DNA of 64,000 bases from NCBI GenBank assembly GCA_001931875.2, contig MSJH02000807.1, positions 352,650 to 416,649 of the forward strand. Reading direction: 5' to 3'. The notes beneath the pieces are model-generated. The model had not been told where the DNA came from and did not search any database. It was given only the letters and a program-made list of their open reading frames with translations. Each line of letters begins with the position of its first letter. The stretch's first letter is position 1. The position numbers were made by a program, and so were the translations under genes. Positions 58,163 through 64,000 of the stretch are shown one piece after another. Source of the DNA: Byssochlamys sp. IMV 00236 (lineage: Eukaryota; Ascomycota; Eurotiomycetes; Eurotiales; Thermoascaceae).

Positions 58163-59358
58163 CTATAGCTTCTGTGGTGCCTTGTATCTAAGCATGCTAT
58201 CTTGCATGGTCGTCGCTAGCAGCGTTCCGTCTAGACTCCACAGTCGACTCTCGTAGAGTCCTCGACTTCCTCCTGACGCAGGCGACCAGGCCTCCTGGCA
58301 GAACCACTTCTCCCGCGATCTCTTCTCCCCCTGCTCCGTCACATCCCAATCAAGCATCCGCAGCTTGTCGCCATGTTGGTGGAATATCACCGTGCAGCTC
58401 AGACTTGCCATCGCGGTCCAGCTCTCGCTCTGGCCCAAGGATCGCGGGATGACCATCAACGAGTTCTTATCGCTGGCATATAGATGAGCGCACGCATAGA
58501 GATTATCATATTCACCTTCCCGATCGTTCTTCTCGAGCTGATTTAGATCCTGGATCGTCGAATCGGGGGAGCCTTTGATTCGATAGAACTGTAATTGGCG
58601 GTACTTATGCGGGTTCTTTCTGATCTCTTCTGTTCGGTTATACTTTCGCATGTCCACCCTTCTCAAATCGACTCCAGCAAACTCTCCTTCTTCAATTTCG
58701 CCCATCTCGACTGCCCGCATCCACCAATCGGTATCGACTCCCGGAGCGAGAGGATGGTCTTCAGGCTTCTTGTCCTCTAGTACTGCCTGATACTTCTCGT
58801 GCAGATCCACAGCAGGCTGATAGCCGTAGGAGAAGCGCGTCTCAAGTCGCTTGAAGGAGCAGATGCAGGAAAAGCAGACTTTCCCTTGTTGTCGAACATC
58901 GACCGCACGCATGCAGTATACTCCGCCATCACGGACGTGACGGACAGTATATACGAAAGGAACATCCAGACGACCAGCCAAGATAAAAGAGCCCATGATA
59001 TTCTGTATAGGATTGTCAGTTATCGAGATTCTGTTCCAGATAAGATAGAACAGAGGCGGTTTCTTAATATGAATAAGCCGCCAGATCAAGAACTCACATG
59101 TATCACGAATCCCCTCTTTACTGTCTTCGAGGCTGCATATGCAGACTGTGCGAAGACATGACCGCCGAAGGCGCGCTGGCCTGCGCCAGGACTGAACGGT
59201 AGGGATACCGATTGGAATGTCTCAACAACTTCTGGTTTATCTGTAGGCGCGCCAAGGACCCTTGTGCTTTTTTCGAGGTGCTCAAGAGCCATCAAATCCG
59301 CAAATGGCGTTATCTGTTGTTCCTGGTTATTGTCGGCAGGGCTCTGTTTCGGCGACAT
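58163..59358 (-). CDS. Acyl-CoA thioesterase II (double hotdog, peroxisomal-type)
   Basis: Two exons (59358-59098, 59002-58163) give 366 aa. The N-terminal hotdog includes FGGHVFAQSAYAASKTV and, over the intron, GSFILAGRLDVPFVYTVRHVRDGG, the acyl-CoA thioesterase II signature. The C-terminal hotdog includes MASLSCTVIFHQ, WFCQEAWSPASGGSRGLYESRLWSLDGTLLAT. These enzymes hydrolyse acyl-CoA to free acid and CoA, often in peroxisomes during beta-oxidation. The protein ends PQKL. QKL resembles, but is not, a canonical SKL-type PTS1 signal, so peroxisomal targeting is possible but unproved. The middle part (residues about 170-235) is longer and more charged than in the bacterial TesB enzyme. Confidence 0.92.
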
Positions 59359-59720
59359 CGTGGATTAAGACAGGCCACTATTGGCGATTTAATGTCTTGA
59401 CGGGACATGCAAAAAAAAAGGAGCGACTTCTAAGAAAGATTCTAAGACAATATAAACCTCCGCGTGCTAACTACGAAGTAAGCGGCGATCACGATGAGGG
59501 ATGAACGTTGCTGGGTGTAAGTATCCCCGCGCAGCAGAAGAGGGAAAAAGAGTGGGAGAGATAGAGACTGCTCTGGATCTTTGATGCAGGAACGCTATAC
59601 CGTAACGTCCTAGTCGTCCTGCAGGGTTCCTTTATATACAATATCGTCGAGCGATAACTAGATGGCTGGAAGTTGATGCTTGTAGGGTAGTGTTGGGAGA
59701 CAAGCGTGGCTATCTAGCCT

Positions 59721-59930
59721 AGGTACCTCGGCTGTCCTATCACCAAGTATGATTTTCCGCTCATTGGTCCACAACAGCTTAATTATTTTTAGTGGCCATG
59801 TGATGGACAATAATAATTAGAGTACATACTAGGTAGTTCAATCCCATGGGTAAAAAAGTTTCGCTAAACAAGAATCACTCGCTATTTCTGGTCTTGGTTT
59901 TGGACCGTAGTAGATTGCACAAGGCACTGG
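59721..59930 (+). repeat. Diverged repeat, left copy
   Basis: Landmarks in order: GGTACCTCGGCTGTCCTATCA, ACAGCTTAATTAT, TTAGTGGCCATGTGAT, TTCAATCCCATGGGTA, TTCGCTAAACAAGAA, TTGGTTTTGGACCG. The same landmarks recur in order at 60,501-60,830. Many differences between copies are C/T or G/A. Confidence 0.7.
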
Positions 59931-60500
59931 TTAAATATTCAAGCATTACTTATGGTGGTTTCAAACCCCGCCACGACAATTGGCCAACGGGGAAAAATTA
60001 CACTGAAATGTTACATTGCAGGCATAAAATATAGAAAATAACAATTAGATATTATGCTTTTATTTCGGCTTCGATCTTCGAATTGCAGTTCAGAGTAAAT
60101 CGTCCGAGAAACTCATTCACATCGCTGACTGGCTTCAAGTCTTCGCACCATTTGATAGCACTTGGGGATACTGATTCATCCTCCCAGGGGTTCTGATTAA
60201 CCCGTTTTCCATTGACAAGGTAGACTGGGGCATCCCCAAGTTAACGCCTAATCGCATGTTAAGTTGGAAACTTATCAACTAGCCAGGATATCCATCCTTC
60301 TTCGATCATTCTACTACGAAGAAGATCACTTTTGTAGTTAAGACAGTTCTGCGGCGTACCACTGCAAAGCTAATCCTCGTAATGACTGCTTGAACATAAC
60401 TCCGTATTACTGGTTTCCTTTGGTAACCGCGATATCCCGATAATAATCAGACAAGATATGGACTTCACGGTAGTGTGTATGACTTCTAATCATGACTGAG

Positions 60501-60830
60501 AAGTACCTCGGCTGTTCTATCATCAGGATGCCGGGAACTGCGTGGTTAATATTGCCATCCAGAGGCGAGCCGTATCCGCTTCCAAGCCACCTGGTTGTAC
60601 CTCGTTATAGAGGTGGAGAAGACCCTGGTTGGTGATAAATCCTTAAGTGTCTTGAAAGGCGTTTTGAAAAGTATACTGTTCAACTGATTGTTAACGACAG
60701 CTCAAATATAGTTAGTGGCCATGTGATAAATAGCTAGAGTATATAGTTTAATCCCATAGGGTATGAAAGCTTCGTTCAGGAAGAAGCATTGTCTATTTTG
60801 GTTTTGGTCTTGTACCGCCGTAGCTTGTAC
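60501..60830 (+). repeat. Diverged repeat, right copy
   Basis: Matches the left copy with a net insertion of about 130 bases after its first 25 bases. It reads AGTACCTCGGCTGTTCTATCA, then much later ACAGCTCAAATAT, TTAGTGGCCATGTGAT, TTTAATCCCATAGGGTA, TTCGTTCAGGAAGAAGC, TTGGTTTTGGTCTTG. Element family unknown. Confidence 0.7.
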
Positions 60831-62077
60831 GTGTGAGAATCAGGAATGAGGAGATGGGTGCCTAGACAAGTAATCGGGTCAGCTGAAAGGATCGAAGGCG
60901 GGCAAGATAGACCGAACTCACGGAAAGAACAGCGAGAAGGCTCGCAGTTCGCACAGGAACCACGAAAATAGTCATCCAAAACAGCACACCCCTCAAAGGG
61001 GTCGCAGCCGGCAGCTGCGCGTTAACTCTCCAATAATTAATTGCGTGGCACAGGGACAGCAGCAAGAATGACCGGCCCTATTTTGTCCTCCTCGACGTAA
61101 CGGTTCTGATATTCTGGGCACGATTGACATATTTGCGGTCCAAATCGCGATTGGTAGAACAGTACCAGACGGGATCAAGTCACTTATCATCTAGGATAAG
61201 ACTGTATTGTGCAATATGCAGAGCCGCCCAAGCATATAAGCCCAGAACTAGGATCCGCTTGCGTCGATGCACTGGTTGCTGCAGCAATAGAATAGAGACT
61301 TTTTGGACTTTATAAGTAAGTTTATAACCCACGATATTGAAATAGCAAATTCGATAATAACAATAGGCAAGAGAAGGTTGAGTTCTTATTACCAGCAGAG
61401 TAGTTGCGGGTATGCTTCGTGGATACCCGGGTTTACTTAGTGATTTCAACAAGGCCGATATGGTATTGTCCATGGAAACCATGGCTGTCGAGGCGATAGG
61501 CGCATGATACCGTGATGCATCTTCCGTGATCCTATCACTTGTGGGTCTCGAACCCATTCAAAGGCGTACCCCGCATCCAGATCTTCTTGAATATCTCTCG
61601 AGGTTTCCCCCCTTTGCCATTTCAGCATTTGATGGGATGGAACGGGCACCAGGTGTCGAAGCTCGCTGAGCTCGATGGGTAGGATCTGTGCGGCATTTTG
61701 GCCGGGGTTGGCTCGATATGACGGGGGGCTTATTCTACCTGGTATCTCCGTTCTTCCCTGCTCCGACTGTTTAGGGCTTTCCCGATTGCAGTTACTCCAT
61801 GGACAAGAAGATCGAAGGGGCCTTCTCCCCCCTGGTCTCCGCGTATTCCATTGACCTCTTTGTAGTCAAAAGAGCAAATGCCGACCGTGCCAGAGTTTCT
61901 CCTCCTCAGCGTCACCATTCTCCGGTTATCAGCAGCAGATGAAGACCTTCTTTGGAGTCGCGGAACGCCCGTCAGTCACATTGTTGGAAGAGCAACCTCA
62001 ACACCCTTCCAACAATACCGAATACGAACAAGTGCCTCCGACGATTCAGCTCGAAGAACAAGAAGACGAAAGGAGTC

Positions 62078-62440
62078 CTAGCCGTAGCAGCCATCATTGC
62101 AAAGTTTCAGGTCAAACCTAACTTTTTCTAGCCTGTCTGCTTCCACTGCCAGCGAGTAACCCTTCTCTGCATAGATCCTGTTGTCTCTCGCTCTCTTCAC
62201 CGACTCTTCCAGTTCTCTGATGGCTTTCTCTTCCTTTGCTCGTGCTTCTTCCAAAAGTTTCTGCTGTGTCAAGAACTCACAGTAGTCCACCCCGCGTTCG
62301 GCTCCAAATTGTTGCGGGAAGAGATGTTGAGACTCAGCATGGAGTCTTAGAGCATGAGGATGTAGAGGAGGAGAAGGAAAACGCTTGTCTTCGGAGCCCA
62401 AGGTAGAACTAGAGGAGAAGCTCTGACGGCGAGATAACAT
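62078..62440 (-). CDS. Small hypothetical coiled-coil protein
   Basis: A 120-codon uninterrupted frame with an ATG start. Residues 1-25 are Ser-rich; 60-110 form a charged helix (LLEEARAKEEKAIRELEESVKRARD). I recognise no family. Its composition is more protein-like than neighbouring frames. It lies directly downstream of the broken adenylation-domain remnant and its first bases overlap that remnant's frames, so it may be spurious or part of rearranged DNA. Confidence 0.35.
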   Translation of the reverse strand: MLSRRQSFSSSSTLGSEDKRFPSPPLHPHALRLHAESQHLFPQQFGAERGVDYCEFLTQQKLLEEARAKEEKAIRELEESVKRARDNRIYAEKGYSLAVEADRLEKVRFDLKLCNDGCYG

Positions 62441-62479
62441 AATGAACTGATTCTCTTCCGGTACTGAACTGATACTGGA

Positions 62480-62885
62480 TAATAACTGAAGGGGAAAATT
62501 CCTCCGACATCGCTATAGTGTCTGTTCGAGACGTTGGCACGATGATAGGTGCCGCCTGATTCTCATGTTTGATATGTTCGAGATCTGCGGCGGTGAGACC
62601 AGTCAATAGACTCGATGCTGAGATAGAGGTCACTGTTGTAGACAGTCGCATTCGCGATCGTCATGCTCCATTCCTTGAGATTGGCTTCATTGGCAAGAAC
62701 CTGCTCCTCTGTCCAAATACACGAAGACTTTGAAGACATCCGTCACGCGGTGGGTTTAATTGGCCCATTGCCAGATGAAAAGCGGATGAACGACAACCGA
62801 TCAGGCTTAATAGGTGGTTCTCAAACTGTAGAAGCGCGTGGATGGCCACAGGTTGCCAAAAATGGAGCCTGACGCTCACTCTCAT
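62480..62885 (-). pseudogene. Adenylation-domain remnant (NRPS or acyl-AMP ligase type)
   Basis: Reading the minus strand gives PIKPDRLSFIRFSSGNGPIKPTA, matching the A3 core of adenylate-forming enzymes (FxQFSSGSTGxPK) with the Ser/Thr/Gly loop damaged. An in-frame TGA comes next (about 62,742), then EEQVLANEANLKEWS in the same frame, as expected after A3. About 60 bases further, in another frame, LTGLTAADLEHIKHEN fits the next conserved stretch. One stop plus at least one frameshift mean this is not functional as it stands. It follows the condensation-domain remnant on the same strand, so C-A order suggests one former NRPS module. Assignment is by eye. Confidence 0.5.
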
Positions 62886-63129
62886 CCCCGGGATTTCTAG
62901 GACTGCGGCCCTACAGGCCTCCTCAGTGTTTTCTCTCTGGTACGCTAAATTATCAAACCATGATTGCTGCGTTTCCCACTACCAAACAAATCAAGGAAGC
63001 ACTAGTCAGTGGCCAAACTTCTGCTGTACTCATCCCGGAGCCAGGCTGCGCAGCTCTCACATCAACTACCTAAGTGATAGGCTTGTCTTCGGTTTTCGCA
63101 ATCGCATTAATCTGGCAAACAAGGTTGAG

Positions 63130-64000
63130 AGAGCAGCCATTCGGGTAGGATATCATGTATAGACTTTGTAAACAGACCTGCCTCCTTGAGGAGTTCTTGC
63201 AACCCAGCTAAGTCTCCTGGAATGGAGAAGAAAGCGATTCTTGGAGTCAGGTGCCATAGTTCTGCTGAATCATGTGGCGGGCTGTCTTCTCTGTCTCGAC
63301 AGGGCGATTGGAAACGGGAATCAAAACAGTTGGGGATTTGCAGTCGTATCGGAGAAGCATGGTGAGCATGAACACAGACAAGAATTTACTGAACGACGTG
63401 GCACCTATTTCGTGCGCCCAAGGAATCGTGGCTGTCGTGATATCGAATGTCGAGTGAACTATTCCGAGCGACGATACATTATTGGTGTTACCGAGAGGGA
63501 GCATACCCTTGATAGCAGGACCTTGAGCGAGAGCGGATTGCCAATGGTGTCGTGATGCTGAGACATAGCTTTGGTCGGAAAGTATTTTCCGTTCAGAGGC
63601 GGAAATATCGTGATAGTCGAAAACAATGCCTGCTCGAGGGAATTGATGTTCGCCCTCAAGCTCTTTGAGCAAGAGGTAGAGAGAACTCTCGTCACAGAGC
63701 GCGTGGTGTATGTTGAGATACAGATACTGTTTCTCACCTGGCAGCTGGAAACCATGACAGCGTATCAAAGGAGGATTACCAAGATCAAACGGCTTATTAG
63801 TATCGTCCTGGCACAGCTGGACCATACGGTTCCATGCGTTATGATAAGACCGGTCTCTCAAGTCGTGAATTGAGAAAGCGAATTCAGTTTTGTCTGAAGT
63901 GACTTGCCATAAGTCCTGGTCAAAGATGAAGTATGTTCGAAAGATTGATTCTCTCTCCACAATGATCTTTAACTTTTGCATGATAAGATCAATCGTGAGC
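63130..64000 (-). pseudogene. Condensation-domain fragment of an NRPS-type gene, running off the window edge
   Basis: The minus-strand frame is open to the window edge and ends at a TGA near 63,247. It encodes a condensation-domain N-lobe: ESIFRTYF, DDTNKPFDLGNPPLIR, then the active-site motif LNIHHALCDESS (HHxxxD, with Glu in place of the usual Gly), FDYHDIS and SRHHWQSAL. The C-lobe follows with FLSVFMLTMLLRY and LIPVSNRPVETE. After the TGA, the +1 frame carries IAFFSIPGDLAGLQELLKEAG, which fits the next part of the same domain, so a frameshift breaks the gene. What lies beyond 64,000 is unseen. An intron instead of a frameshift is possible but I found no good splice pair. Confidence 0.6.

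Larger units (their letters stand above)
59359..62077. other. Gene-poor region with diverged repeats
   Basis: About 2.7 kb, AT-leaning. It includes the thioesterase promoter at the left and a two-copy diverged repeat (59,721-59,930 and 60,501-60,830). Remaining frames under 130 codons lack recognisable content. The minus-strand frame 61,180-61,557 is the longest and shows no family feature. Confidence 0.5.

Noticed and set aside
61530..61560. TCGAACCC word as a tRNA T-arm
   Set aside because: The flanking sequence cannot form the remaining tRNA arms.
1..64000. CRISPR arrays, operons and prophage-type features
   Set aside because: The window is eukaryotic nuclear DNA with spliceosomal introns; no regularly spaced direct repeats were seen.

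Overview
The window looks like euchromatic DNA of a filamentous ascomycete, most probably Aspergillus or a close Eurotiales relative. Genes carry short introns (about 50-100 bp) with GT[A/G]xGT donors, CTAAC/CTAAT-type branch sites and CAG/TAG acceptors. Gene content is typical of filamentous fungi: alternative NADH dehydrogenase, Chs7, a DUF3669 protein, a PaxM-type FAD monooxygenase and a DscA/Tul1 ubiquitin ligase. All functional names below are inferred by reading the translations; no database search was run.

Layout. 1-2.9 kb is a gene-free, TA-rich stretch with diverged repeat copies that looks like mutated transposon DNA. 2.9-32.3 kb is ordinary gene-rich DNA: external NADH dehydrogenase (-), Mgm1 dynamin (-), Dug3 glutamine amidotransferase (+), a two-TM protein (-), a Pub1/TIA-1-like RNA-binding protein (-), an acidic Q/N-rich nuclear-type protein (+), a DUF3669 protein (-), an arrestin-related trafficking adaptor (+), a GNAT acetyltransferase (+) and a single-pass membrane protein (+). 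A 57-base N gap sits at 32,894-32,950. A solitary FAD monooxygenase (33.6-35.4 kb) is followed by about 8.3 kb without a credible gene. 43.7-59.4 kb is gene-rich again: Chs7 (+), ribosomal protein uL15/L28 (-), the COMPASS subunit Shg1 with a long RD/RS tail (-), a small mitochondrial complex I-type protein (+), a Zrg17-like CDF protein (-), Tul1/DscA E3 ligase (+), glycine cleavage H protein (-), mitochondrial bS6m (+) and an acyl-CoA thioesterase (-). From 59.4 kb to the right end the DNA is repeat-bearing and degenerate. It contains a diverged two-copy repeat and, on the minus strand, remains of a non-ribosomal peptide synthetase-type condensation domain and adenylation domain, broken by stops and frameshifts.

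How the genes fit together. At least five genes act in mitochondria (NADH dehydrogenase, Mgm1, the complex I-type small protein, GcvH, bS6m). Several neighbours are divergently arranged over short shared upstream regions: GcvH/bS6m 277 bp, Shg1/complex I-type protein 423 bp, Zrg17/Tul1 438 bp and Mgm1/Dug3 590 bp. I found no new multi-gene system that I can defend. The most interesting items are the broken NRPS-type module, the orphan monooxygenase beside a gene desert, the RS/RD-tailed Shg1, the GC-AG intron in the acetyltransferase, and the diverged repeats at 1.1-2.2 kb and 59.7-60.8 kb.
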